Shown: in pieces, positions 21,635 to 32,993 of the stretch | Layout of the letters: each line of letters opens with the position of its first letter | How positions within the stretch are numbered: position 1 is the stretch's first letter | DNA from: Diplodia intermedia | Taxonomy: Eukaryota > Ascomycota > Dothideomycetes > Botryosphaeriales > Botryosphaeriaceae | Direction of reading: 5' to 3' | Length of the DNA: 64,000 nucleotides | Assembly: GCA_021495925.1 (NCBI GenBank) | Contig: JAKEKT010000018.1 | Span: forward strand, 310,001 to 374,000 | Made by a program: the position numbers and the translations under genes | Notes under the pieces: generated by a model | The model's database searches: none | Seen by the model: the letters and a program-made list of their open reading frames with translations, nothing else | What the model was told of the DNA's origin: nothing

Positions 21635-23502
21635 CTACTGGCTACAAAATCCAGAAAAATATGTGTCGACATCTTGAACGTCGCAAAAATCTGCAGCGAA
21701 TCCAAGCATGGCATCTGGTCTCAGCACTATTATCGCGCCTGTCTCATGAGGGATGCCGTATCTATCGTGGGCCTCAAAGCCAGGGTCGATGAACATTTTA
21801 CCAAAGGCCGGGCCTCCGAGCGCGCTCCATACGCTTGCGGCACCGCCAGGAACGACAGTCAGCAACTGAACCATGTGCCCGAATTGCTTCGCGAAGCTTG
21901 TTTCTAAACCCAGAGCCTCACGCAGCTGTGCCAATGCGGGTTGAGTGATGGCAGTGTTTCCAGTGAACACGAGCACTGTCCAGAGACCGGGTGCCTTATT
22001 CACGTCGTACAGGCGGGTCCTTACCAGAGCGCCTGGCTTCTGCAAGAGGACATCTGGAGCACGACTGCCCTGAGAAATCATCACTTTTCGCTGCTGGGGA
22101 TGATTAAGGATGGATTTAGGGTAGTCAACTCCCAGGCCAACGGTGAATGGTGCAGTCTCCTCAAGGATTGTGCGCAGCACCTCGTTGGGTGAAGTTTCGG
22201 CTGCGAGTTGCTTGTAGCGTGGTGGTATGACTCCAGATATAGCTGCAGACGCGGCCTTGTCGATTTCAATCAGGTGCTGTGCAGAAGGGCGCCGCTCGTT
22301 CTCATAGCTCTGGAGGACGGCAGGTTGATACCAACCTTTGATTGTGCCGGCCAACTTCCATGAGAGATTGGTCGCGTCGTGTACGCCAGTATTCATTCCC
22401 TGGGCGAAGCCGGATGAGTGCGTGTGACCAGCGTCTCCAGCGAGCAAGACATAGTCGTTGAAGAAGAAGCGCTCAGCGACTCTCTGGCCGATGCTGTCAT
22501 CAACGTTAGCTGAGTCTCCCAATCGGACACCAATGGAGCTTCTAACCCATAGCATGTCATCCAGTCGACCCGCTCAATCTCCAGAGAGAACGGCTTCATG
22601 GCCTCGACCGCCTCATACTTGGCCTGCTCCTCGGTGATGTTGTCACCATACTTCTCGTGCAACTTCGGCGACAGTACATAGCCAATGCGACAGGCATCGT
22701 GGTCCAGACGAACCCATAATACATTGCCATGAGACTCTGTCTCGATGGACACGGCGCCGGCATCAGGAAATGGCATGTCTGTGTTATACTTGCCGTCCAT
22801 GCGCACCCACTTGAAGGCCGTTTTGTCACCTTCCATGCGGATGTTGGACAGAGTACGGATCTTGGAACGCCCGCCATCGGCACCAACGAGGTATTTGCTG
22901 GAGGTTGAGTAAGCTGATGTCCTGGTGTAGCTCGCTAACAACCTACCATCTGACGGTCTTCTGTTCGCTGGTCCTCGCGTGCTGGATCCGGACCGCGACA
23001 TTGCATCCGTCGCCAACGCTGGGGTCAACGTCGTAGCCCACGACTTCCCAGCCATACTGGACCTGGTATCCGAATGCCTCGTAGCTCGTGCGAAACACTT
23101 CTTCCGAGTACTTCTGGCGAATGTTGAGCACATATTGATGGAAAGACTCCCTCATTGCCTTCCAGAGAATTTGCCAACCACGGCTGGGCACCAGCTTGCC
23201 GTCCTTGTACGTGGTGGAATTGCGCGCAAGGAAGCCAATCTGTGCCATTTGGTCGAACAGGTCCTCGCGTTCCAAAAGCTCCAAGGTGCGCGGATACAGC
23301 GTTGTGGCTCGGCCGAAGTTTTCTTGGGTCTTGCGCTCATACATTTCTGCATTGTGGTCAGTGTTTATCCTTCTGGAACATCAACACACTCACCGGCGAC
23401 TTGCGAGCTTATGCCTTGGCGCGCGAGACAATACGCTAGCAACAGGCCAACCGGGCCGCCTCCACAGATGAAAACATCGGTGCAAGTCGTCTCCCCGGTC
23501 AT
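21635..23502 (-). CDS. FAD-dependent aromatic monooxygenase, phenol 2-monooxygenase-like
   Basis: Class A flavoprotein hydroxylase using NAD(P)H and O2 to hydroxylate an aromatic substrate. Minus-strand exons 23502-23394, 23346-22947, 22897-22547 and 22493-21635 give 572 aa. Motifs: the Rossmann GxGxxG-type DVFICGGGPVGLLLAYCLAR at the start, the DG motif region YLVGADGGRSKIR, and the GD motif LLAGDAGHTHSSGFAQGMN followed by GVHDATNLSWKLAG. The last 170 residues (LLQKPGALVRTRLYDV, GLWTVLVFTGN, ETGAIIVLRPDAMLG) form the thioredoxin-like C-terminal domain of phenol hydroxylases. Introns are 47-53 bp. The tail SGFCSQ gives no peroxisomal signal. Substrate is unknown; the family acts on phenols, hydroxybenzoates and polyketide intermediates, but no biosynthetic cluster genes adjoin it. 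Confidence 0.88.
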
Positions 23503-24188
23503 GGTTGGTTGATATGGGGTTCTGCAAGATCGTTACTGATGCCGCTGCAGGGCCAAGATTCGGATTTATATAGTATTAGCATGTGATCCTTAGAGTGACT
23601 TTGACTCAGCACTTTCCACATGCAGTAATTACTATCTGACGGTTCTCCGCGCCATTTCGCCCGCTTGGTGATCATGGCTGTTATTTTGTCCAATGGAGGA
23701 TTCGCGGCTAGGTGTTTGCTGTTGCAAAAAATCAGCACTAATGGGAAAGTGGGAACGGTAATTCCAAGCGATCGCTCTGGATTCCTTTCGCCTCGCTGAT
23801 CAGCCCTGGCAACGCCATGTATGCAGAGAGAATCAAATGCCGGCAGACGACCAATGCCTTTTGACGCCTCATGCGCCATACAATAGGACCGTATCTTCAA
23901 TCTGCGCAGACACTGTTCTGAAAGGTTGCAATCGCAACCCGCAACGAACCAGTGCAAGAAGAAACCAACCCATCACTACTTGCTGATTCTCAGAAAGTCT
24001 ACGTCTAGAAAAAAAAACACGCTTGTTCCTGTCTACTCACCATCGCATTGCCACATATGGTTCCCTCCGTCACATGGTCGACTTCCCCACTACCCCCACT
24101 TTAACTGATATTGATCTTCCCATGCTGTTCATACATACCATAGCCGCATTAAGTCCTCTCCCGACTTCCCCCCATCCCAGATATCCAT
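23503..24188. other. Intergenic, no recognisable gene
   Basis: 686 bp between co-directional minus-strand genes: promoter of the monooxygenase and 3' UTR of the Bor1-type gene, AT-richer than the flanks. A 152-codon ORF on the minus strand shows no family character. Confidence 0.5.
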
Positions 24189-26488
24189 TCACCGATGTAT
24201 GCTTCCCGCTCTTTGTCTCTCCACCCCATGGGCTTTCTCGCGGGACCTCTCCTCCACTCCATAATCATCCGGCGAAGCATTTTCCGGCAGTGTCGGTGCA
24301 CCACCTAAGCTCGCCAGTACCGCGGGATTGTTTGCGGTCAAGTCGTCCAAGACGTCGAGTTCGCGTCTGGTAAAGATCTTGGGCAGCACGTGCGTTCGCA
24401 GCGGGATCAGGGCGCAGATGAGAACGGGGAAACCTGTGTCATCCGATGGCTTTCGCGTTAGAGAGAAAAAAAAAGAGAGAGAGAAAGATCATTCCCCGCC
24501 GTCTCCATCGGACAGACTGTGGGTCGCTTGCGGAAGGAAATGCGGGAGGATGAGAGGGAGGGCCGAGCGACGATGGGAGAAGACTTCCGTACCTATGGCC
24601 GCTATCGTCTGCGAGATGGCGACGCAAGCGGCGACGCCGAAGATCTGGATGCCGATGTACATCCATATCTTCCTCCGCTGGATCCCGAGCAGCGGCTCGT
24701 CCCGCTGGATGAAGCGACGCTCGCGCATGAGCACGGTCAGCTTGCTGAGGATGCCGTTCGACTCTATGGAGCCCCACTACCGCCAGGACACCACCGTCAG
24801 CAAACCCCAGCAGCGCCCGGAAAGCGTACGATGGAGGAAGAGAGGGGGGGGAAGAAAGAGGATCGGGAAAATGGAAACACATACGCCAACGACGAAAAAC
24901 ACGCCGGCGAACACGGCGGCCGGCATGGTGTGCAACACCACCAGCAGAGGCCCCGTCATGGTGCCGATCAGGGCAAGCCCCATGAGGAAGTGCGTCACGC
25001 GCTGCTCCACGACCGCCGCGGCCTCGACTACGGGCCTCCGCAGCTCGGCGCCCTCGCCCTCGTCGGTGGCGATGACGCGGAGCTCCGTCTCGTACACGGT
25101 CAGCGAGTCGGTGTGCACGGGGGCCTGCGGCACCAGGCCGTTGGGCATGGGCAGGCCGAGGATGCCCGCGACAAAGGTGGTGCAGCCGAGCAGGAAGAAG
25201 TCCCAGTGGAAGCCGCCGGGCTTCTTGAGCGGGAACCGGCGCGCTTGGGCTGTGAGGCTGCTGACGTTCTGGTTGGGTCGTTGTTGTTGTCAGTGAACCA
25301 TCTCGCGGCGGTGGGGGGTTGTAGGGGTTGCGCTGACGTGGTCGTAGTAGAAGAGCAGCATGAGGAGGAATCCGAATGGCAGGGCGACGAAGACCCATTT
25401 GACGTCGAGGTTCCAGAAGTCGATCAGCCAGCTGCGTGGCTGGGTTGGGTGGAAGGCCCGGCTGATGGGGACGAAGGTGAGGTGCGTGGACTTGAGGTTT
25501 CCCGGGATGTGCGAGAAGCCGACCCAGAAGAGGGTTCCGATCTGTTGAGTATCCGGTCAATGTGCTGATTGGAAGAAGAGTGTTCGACTTAATTACCACG
25601 TAGGCGTAATCTGCCAAGAGGCCGCGAACAAAGGGTTTCCACATTACACTTGCACCGAGTTTTTCCAGGCCGTAAATAGTTCCGAAGTAGAGGATGGCAA
25701 TCATGCAGGCAAGATAGCCTGCGGCGTTCCCTTCAACGCTGAACTCATTCACGAGCTCCTCGACTCCCTTGACTGTCGAACTAGTAAGTACACTGTAACT
25801 GCACGGGCAAAGGAAGCAAGGTATATTTGCACTTACTCATGTAGATGATGCCGACGTACATGCCAAAGGACTCGCTCGAGAAGTCGGTCACGTAGCGCAT
25901 GTAGTCACACAGATTCCAAATCCCGGCCAGCCAGTGGAAGATGGCGGCCCAGATGGCTGTCCATGCCATGAACTGCGGGTAGATGGTGGCGTCGTACTGG
26001 GTGATGATGTCGTAGATGGTGTAGTTGAAGAGCGAGATCAGACCGGTGATGCCGACGATGGTGAGGGGTTGCGCGCCGAGGATGCTGAAGACCATGGCGG
26101 CGAGGGCCGAGGAGAAGAGGGCCTCGTTGACGCCAAAGAACTCGCCCGTGCGGCGGTACATGTCGAGTGTGTATGCAAGTGCGGGAAGGAGGCTAATCGA
26201 GAGTCAGTTCTGCCGAGTCTTTGTTTTACGTCCAACATACTTGACGAAGTACATGCGAATCGTGCTGGCCACGGTCCGGTATGTCCAGGCATCGGTGATG
26301 TCACTCCAGTAGTATGGTAACCGCCTCTTAACGTCGTGGTATATGCCGCGGCCAGGCTGCAGTACTCGGTACCTCCGCCATCCTCGGAGACCGTCGAAGG
26401 AATACGAGTCTGCAAACGACTTTTCTCGGGTGAGAGGTGCGCCTGCTTCCGGTCCCGGGTCCGGGTTATTTAGAGAGTCCGAGGTCAT
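24189..26488 (-). CDS. BOR1: Bor1-type borate/anion exporter, SLC4 family
   Basis: Plasma-membrane anion transporter of the HCO3- transporter family; yeast Bor1 exports borate. Minus-strand exons 26488-26241, 26192-25837, 25772-25597, 25541-25338, 25268-24885, 24776-24593 and 24433-24189 give 598 aa. Spliced segments are typical: the cytosolic start DVKRRLPYYWSDITDAWTYR, NLLPALAYTLDMYRRTGEFF, GAQPLTIVGITGLISLFNYT, MIKGVEELVNEF, IGTLFWVGFSHIPGNLKSTH, GCTTFVAGILGLPMPNGLVP and FPVLICALIPLRTHVLPKIF. At least ten hydrophobic helices are visible, and the cytosolic tail begins FTRRELDVLDDLTA. Intron 5, 108 bp, is the longest. Orthology to Bor1 is clear; borate itself as substrate is inferred from yeast. 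Confidence 0.93.
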
Positions 26489-27601
26489 GATGGATGAGAA
26501 ATGCTTTGGAAAAGCAAGCGCCTAGGGTTGGACTGGAAAATGCGCCAGCTCCTGGGAGGGAGGCGCAAAGATATTAATACGCATGGTCGGTTGGGTTGAT
26601 TGAGCAAGATCGATCTCAGCAACGGCTTGGCGGAGCGGTAAGAGAGCCAGGCCTGCCGCAAATGGAGTGGCCGAGACGACAGTTTGTGGAGTCATGGCGC
26701 TTTGTCGTCAACCTGGTAGCGACGCTGGCCAAGACATGGCAACTCTCGGCTGCTGTCATCGCCCGAGCCTGTCCGTAGACAGAGACCATCGACTGATAGG
26801 GTTGCTACCAAAAAGAGCACTCTCTAGGACCCTTGAGACCGGAAGGATCCATCGTCGCTGCGGTCAGGTGGATGGTAGAGAGAGCAGCCGTGCGGAGCAG
26901 TCGCATACCCATCCCTTTTCTGCCCCACGCCCCGCTATTGGTGCCAGCCCGACCATTTTTGCTGCCCGGGCAGATAATCGCTCAACCGCGCATCAGTGCT
27001 CAATTTCTCACCGCCGAAGATGCACAGCACGCTTGCCTCCGAACCACAACCATTTCTTAGTTTCGTCTGCGCACTCCAAACCGGACACGAAATCGGACAT
27101 GTATCTTTGCGAATATGCTTCCACGCAAGCCCGAGATACCTCAGCCAACGCAAATGGGTTTGGGTTGACATTCTGCCTTGCACTTGAAACCCCCGCTGAT
27201 CTCTCTTGTTTATTTCCTCTCCTCCCTCTCCCATAGAACGGATTAGCGGTACCTTGCCATCACGTTGGTGGGCGGATGATGGTGATGGTGTTGTTGTTGG
27301 TGTTGCTGGCATAAAATGCCAGTGGGATGGGTTGAAAGAGCTCGCAGGGAATTCGTCGGCGATGAACTGCGTGGGATTATTCGATGACCACGACCTGGGA
27401 CGATAGGGCGGTGCAGTAGAGGCAGATGCCGGGCGGACAGGCCGGAGTGCCAGCCATGGCTTCGATGAGAGATACTTTGTGCCTAAGGCCAGGTGATGAC
27501 ACGCTTTTCAACACGCTAATGGGCCAGGAAACGAGCAGAAAAGAACAAAAAGGAGACTAAACGGGCCAATGGCGATTCCTCATTTTTGCTCTTTGTTTCC
27601 A
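26489..27601. other. 1.1 kb intergenic region without a recognisable gene
   Basis: Promoter of the Bor1-type gene and 3' flank of the SET gene. Includes a run of GTTGTTGTTGGTGTTG near 27.3 kb. No protein, RNA gene or transposon was recognised. Confidence 0.5.
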
Positions 27602-29679
27602 TTACTCGTGACTTTTCGTCTCCACTCTACCGTGAAGGCCCCTGTTGCGATATCTGCAGCAGCTTTCGCCGCAAAGGCAATCCTTGTCCAGATTCGTCCA
27701 ATACCTCCCCGAGTAGTCGACCGTGATCTCGTGGCCGGCCCCTATCCCTTTGGACACCAAGATGATCCGTTGAATGCCGAGCCAAGTGAATTTCTCGAAC
27801 TGGCTGTTTGGGTGGCACGAATGGTTGACGAATCTCGTGTAGTTGCCTTGGCGTCCCTGCCAAATTTGGTACGCCTTGCCGTTGGTCTCTCCCTGCATGA
27901 CGTCCATGTTGTGCAAGCCACGTGTGACGAGCCCGACGAACTCTCCTATGGCCGTCCCTCTTTCGAAAGGCTGAGGCTGGTTAGACGAGGCGAACGAGTC
28001 AAGAGACGGGAAATGCCACTTACGCAGCAAGCTACGAGGCCGTTGTTTCGTCCGTTGGGCGTCCGGAAGACTTGGACCGGACAAGGGTTCCGTGGACCCC
28101 CGTACAGGCTGGGGAAGCAGCGACAAGAGTTTACGGCGGGATCATCTGATTGCAGCTCTTTGCAAGCGTCGCATGTGAACAACTGTTGCGGTTTGTCAGA
28201 AGAAAGCTCCCGGGGGTCCGAGAGACCCCACGCATCCACGTCTACGACGGAAAAATCGATGTGTTCGTATGCAAAGCTGGGGTCCCATTGGAGGTAAGTA
28301 TTGGCCAGCGGCACGGGCATGCTGTTCTCGTCAACTACCCAGTCATGTGGGTGACCGTGGAAAGTGCGTTCAGAGGATTCGCCGATGAAGGAGAGAAGAT
28401 GTCGCCACTGAGGCTGCAGCGTGTCGGCTGCCACTTCAAAGCGGGGGCGGAGAGTGGCCAGGCGCTGCATGGCCTCCTTGTCGAAGCTGATTCGGTACTT
28501 GCAGAAGCGGTAGATGCCCATGCCAGCGAAGACCAGAGCGACCCATCCAGCTGCTTCTTTGATCTCATGGTAGCCTCGCCATATTGCCCTTGACGCGGAA
28601 CTCAGCTTTAACGATATACCAGGGGGAAACAGGCTTACATTTTGTTCCTGAGGTCCTTCTCACTCCATCCGAAATCGTGGCAAGCCTCCATCAACGCGGC
28701 TTTTCGGCTTTTGGTCACCGATTGCTGCGGATTGGCTTCACTCAGAGCGTGCACTCTTGCTTCGAAGCATTGGATCCAATACGCCTGGACGATGACCTCC
28801 AGAGACCGGCAGCAGCGACTCGCAGTGGTGACTTTTCTGCAGAGAACGTTCATCCGGTTGAAGCTGGACGACTTGCCCCTGGCGGGATAGAGTTCCATGT
28901 GCGACGCGGCGCTGACAGAGTCGATGCTCTTCTGCGCCCGCGGCTCTTTCCATTGGTCAATCTGCGCTCCGTCAGCTGGTTGTGGCTTCAGGTGATGGTA
29001 AAGGGGGAGGGAAAGAAGACGAAAGGGACTTGCCACAATCTGCGGGTCGAAGCTGATGCTGCCGTGGATCTGCTCCCAGATGCCGATGATCAAACGGTCC
29101 AGGGTCGAGGGCTGCAGCGGGCGGACTTTGGGGGCGACCTTCTTGCGCTGCGGAAACTTCTTCGTCTCGGGCTCGATCTGGCGGACGGGGGCCGGGGCCG
29201 TCTCGTCGATGTCGTCGAGCTCGGGCGAGTGGTTGGACGGGCGGGTCAGGCGGAGGCCGCCCGTCTCCTTCCTGCGCTTCGACGCCGGCTCCGGGTCCGA
29301 GAGGTAGTCCCGCGGCGGAGGGCGGCGGGCTCGCTGCGGGCGGGTGGTGAGGGCGAGGGAGGCATTGCTGGGCGTGTCGGCGGTGGCGGCGGGCGGGTGG
29401 GGTGCGGCCGAGGCAGCTCTTATGGCGGCGATGTCGATTGAGCCCTTGAGGGGCGGGCTCAGCACGAGGACTGGTCGGCAGCATGGACTAGGGACTCACG
29501 AGATGGATGCGGCGAGACACAGCGCGGGCGTCTGCAGCGCCGTCGTGGATGGTGCCCTCCAGGTGCAGGGTAGGCCTGATCAGGGAGGCGGAGGCGAGCA
29601 GCTGGTCGTGCAGCACGGCGGCCAGCTGCTGCTGGATGGAGCGGGCGATCTCGGCGGCCTCGTCGCTGGGAGAGGACAT
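27602..29679 (-). CDS. SET-domain protein with post-SET cysteines
   Basis: Likely lysine methyltransferase. Minus-strand exons 29679-29500, 29444-28639, 28588-28024 and 27970-27602 give 639 aa. An optional 72-bp intron (29033-28962, GC donor, CTGAC branch, CAG acceptor) would reduce this to 615. The N-terminal half holds a basic segment (RPQRARRPPPRDYLSDPEPA) and a helical region (LDRLIIGIWEQIHGSI; SLEVIVQAYWIQCFEARVHA; KDLRNKMAIWRGYHEIKEAA). A Cys cluster (CDACKELQSDDPAVNSCRC) precedes the SET core: FERGTAIGEFVGLVTRG, GNYTRFVNHSCHPNSQFEKF, GHEITVDYSGRYW, and the post-SET CLCGESCCRY. NHSCxPN and ITVDYS are intact, so catalysis is plausible. I recall this as a fungal orphan SET family with unknown substrate. 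Two acceptors are CAAG, not CAG. Confidence 0.85.
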
Positions 29680-30016
29680 GGTCCCTCGCGGCCGCGCGCT
29701 ATGCGTGTTTCGGAATGGCGTGGCAATTGAGATGAGAACGAGTCCATGCCGCCCCGCAAACGACTCTTCTGTGCAAGTATCGGCGACGACACTGCCATGA
29801 CTTAAACGTGAGAGCCGGCAATGCCGAGCCCCCCACGAGCAGGGGCTGGACTAGACCCGGCCCTGGGTCCTATCGATCCTCCGGCAGCCACCATCTGCAC
29901 GTTAAAAGTCAAAATGACGCACGCGGCCGGCTCACGGTCATGGCACTTGCGGACACACTCATGCATGACTCAACGCAACACTTTCGGATTCATACAGACG
30001 AAATACCACATGTGCA
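29680..30016. other. Intergenic, no recognisable gene
   Basis: 337 bp between the SET gene start and the end of the MFS gene. No gene or repeat seen. Confidence 0.5.
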
Positions 30017-31849
30017 TCAAGCTTGCTCCACATACCTCACGTTCGCCGCCTTCTGCACGTCCTGCTCGTTATCATCCACAGACTTCGGCCCCGCCCAGTG
30101 CTCATCCCCTCTTCCGAGATGGTGGTTCTGCAGCTTCTTCGCCCTGCTGTACCTCGGGATCGTGTCCTTCGTCGCCCCAGCAATGATGTTTCCGTCGAAG
30201 AGGAGGTTGACGCTCTCGAGCGGCACGCCCTTGGTCTCCGGCACGCACAAGACGGCGTAGACGAGCATGATTATGCAGCAGGCGCCGAACAGCAGGAACG
30301 TTCCGTACGTGATCTCGTCGAGCATGATGGGCGTGATCTTGGCGATGATGAAGTTGAAGAGCCACTGCGTCATCAACGCAGCCGCCATGACGAGAGACCG
30401 CACGTGGTTTGGAGAGCACTCGGACGACAGAATGAACGGGATCGGGCCCCATCCGAACGAGTAGAAGACGACGAACAGGTAGACGCAGATGATGGCGAAG
30501 ATGTTGTTCCCGGACAGGCTGCTGTCGTTGGGGTGCACCGCCTGGTTGACGCCGATGTAGAACATGGCAAACGCTTGCCCGGCAGCGCCGCAGATCAGGG
30601 ACCACTTCCGCCCGGCCTGCTCGACCCCGAGCATCAGTCCGAGCGAGGTGAAGACGACTTTCACGACGCCGTAAATCCCAGTGGCGAACAGACCGGCAGA
30701 CTGGCTTGCAAGACCGACGCTCTTGAAGATCTGAGGGCTGTAGTAGTTGATCGAGTTGGTGCCCGTCCACTGTTGCCAGAACATCAGGACAACTGCCATG
30801 CTGGACTGATAGAAGATCTTCTTGTTCGCGCAGACTGCCTTCATTTGCGTGACCAAGGAAAGCCTCTCCTTGCCATGGAAATCGGTAATGATCTCGTCGA
30901 GCTCCTGGAGCAACACGGCGTCATCCTCAGATTTGGCACGGACGTGTGCCAAAGCACGCTTGGCCTCCGCCAGCCGGTTCTTCTCCACCAGCCAGCGCGG
31001 AGATTCATTCTGGAAAACGATCAACAGCAGGAAAGCGCCAGGGAGCATTTGCAGCGCGAAAGGGACGCGCCACTTGGTCGAGTCGGTCGAGCTGGCGATG
31101 TGGTTGCTAATGCCGTAGTTGACAAAGTAGCTCAGCATGATACCGGTGACGTTGAACAGTTGCATGCTGTTGGGAGCCATTGTCAGCACGCCATTGGATA
31201 CTTGCAGATTGTTGAAAGAGCCTCACCATCCGATGCAGCGTCCACGAATCTCCTTGTTCGCATTCTCTCCAATGTAGGTGGGGACCACCGCACTGATGAG
31301 CCCTACCCCGAAGCCTCCAATAAAGCGACCGACGTAGAGTTGTGCAAGGTCATTCGATGAGCCGAGAGCGCAGGTGGTTTGGATCACAGAGCCGACAATG
31401 AAGATGAGGTCAGAGAGGATGAGGGCCCATTTGCGGCCACTGTTCAGCTGCAGTTAGCATCTCTGCCGCAGCCACGATTTGGTTGTACTGACACCTTGTC
31501 GCTCAGCCAGAAGGAGGAGGCAGCGCCGAAGAAGCAACCACCCTGCAGAACCGAAACAATGTTTCCTTGGAGGTTGGCGAAGGAGTCGCTGTCCGGGTCG
31601 AGGTTGAAGGAGTGCTGGAAGGCGTCCATGGTCAACACGCCTCCAATCAGACCCGTGTCCCAACTGCCATCTCTGTTAGTGTCATCTTGGTTGACTCTTA
31701 GTGTTCGTGACTTACCCGAACAGCATGCCGCCGAAGGAAGCAATAGCGGTCAACAGGTACGCCCTTCGGTATGTCTTAATGTCGTCCCATATTTTCGCGA
31801 TACCCGTCTTGGGAGGGACGCGCGGATCAAACGAGTCGGACGAAGACAT
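30017..31849 (-). CDS. MFS sugar transporter (sugar porter family)
   Basis: Plasma-membrane hexose or related sugar/proton symporter. Minus-strand exons 31849-31716, 31663-31493, 31439-31227 and 31166-30017 give 555 aa. Twelve membrane helices are expected. Sugar-porter signatures: GGMLFGWDTGLIGGVL in TM1, SDKVGRKWALILSDLIF (loop 2-3 D-x-x-GRK), YVGRFIGGFGVGLISAVVPT and YIGENANKEIRGR (PESPR-like neighbourhood), NESPRWLVEKNR, WQQWTGTNSINYYSPQIF, and the C-terminal CVPETKGVPLESVNLLF. The tail is hydrophilic. The particular substrate cannot be read from sequence; several quinate, pentose and hexose transporters share these motifs. Intron positions were set by frame and motif continuity. Confidence 0.9.
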
Positions 31850-32993
31850 GGCTGTGCTCAGAGAGGCTGAGGAGGAGTGGTGCTGGTCGACTACGGCGGC
31901 ATCGAGCCGGGCGGCGGTGAGGTTAAGAAGTGAGAAGTCTGCAACACCAAGCAGGGAGTGATGCAGACGGAGAATCTCCGCCCGTTCACGTCATGGGTTC
32001 CCCGTTCCCGCGTCGTTCAAAAGCCGACGAACTCGCACCACGCGCCGCTGAAAAGCGGACCCGGGATATGGGGCCCCAGATTGGCGTAGAGATGAGTGGA
32101 TGCTGGTTTTGGCCGAGCGGGGGACGATCTCCCGAAGCAGCTTGGTGTCTTCGCTTTTGGGGCTTCGCGGCCGAGTCGCGAGCGAGAAGTGGCAGGGCGG
32201 GGAAGCGGAGACATGGGGCGGGAGGCGTTCGCGGCACTCAGCATCGTGCCAGCTGAGCAAACGCCGACGCTTTTCAAATGCCGACCTTCCAGCCAGCATC
32301 CATCGTGCTCTGGGCGACGCCGCTTGCGACCTTTACGAGCGCATTGTTGTCGAGAGGCGGCGGCGGCAGCGGGTCGACGGCTGGGTGGTCCATGGCCCTG
32401 ATGCAAGCTCAGCTTGGCAGCACTTATCTTGCGGGCTAACAGTCCCCACTAGCCCCCTGCCCGGTGGCAGGTGGAGCGAACCCGCTTGGTTCCGACAGAG
32501 GAAACCTACCCGTTCGCCACCTCTGGTGCTGCCACCGGCGGAGAAAGTCCTCGAATGGAGCTTCGTGACCCTTGCGATCCGACGCTTCGTCCCGAGCTGT
32601 GCGTGCATGCATGCACCATCGTCCCAACACAGCAGACCCATGCAAACCCTCGAAAACATTCGTAATCCAGGCCTGGGTTCAACTCTCGTCCGTGGTGGAG
32701 TGAGAACAACCACTGTGAGCCAAGCGCTTGACCCACACCCCTCAGGCATTCTTCCGTCCAATCACACCGCTGTTCAACGTGGGACGCGCGTGGAAAGAGA
32801 GTTCAACAGTGACAAGAACATGCATCGGATTACGTAGACCCCGGCGATATTTCTAGGTTCGTTGCGAGCTTTGACCAAACGCGTATCTGTACGCTTCGTT
32901 TCTCAAATTTTGCTCACGTACACAGCGTCCATTCTGACCGACGGGGTATTCTGCCCAAACTTTCTTCTCCGCGGACGTCGCCTCCCGGAGCCT
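31850..32993. other. 1.1 kb intergenic region without a recognisable gene
   Basis: Upstream of the MFS gene and downstream of the dehydrogenase gene. Overlapping ORFs on both strands (about 130-245 codons) have low-complexity, non-protein-like translations. Confidence 0.5.

Noticed and set aside
24439..25752. 437-codon ORF antisense-frame reading through Bor1 introns
   Set aside because: Only its first part is Bor1; the rest is a frame-shifted reading of later exons, replaced by the spliced model.
21635..31849. Secondary-metabolite cluster around the monooxygenase, SET and MFS genes
   Set aside because: No PKS, NRPS, terpene cyclase, P450 or cluster transcription factor nearby; the transporters belong to Bor1 and sugar-porter families.
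32679..32760. GGGTTCAACTC resembling a tRNA B box
   Set aside because: No pairing T-stem, no A box at the right distance and no cloverleaf could be drawn.
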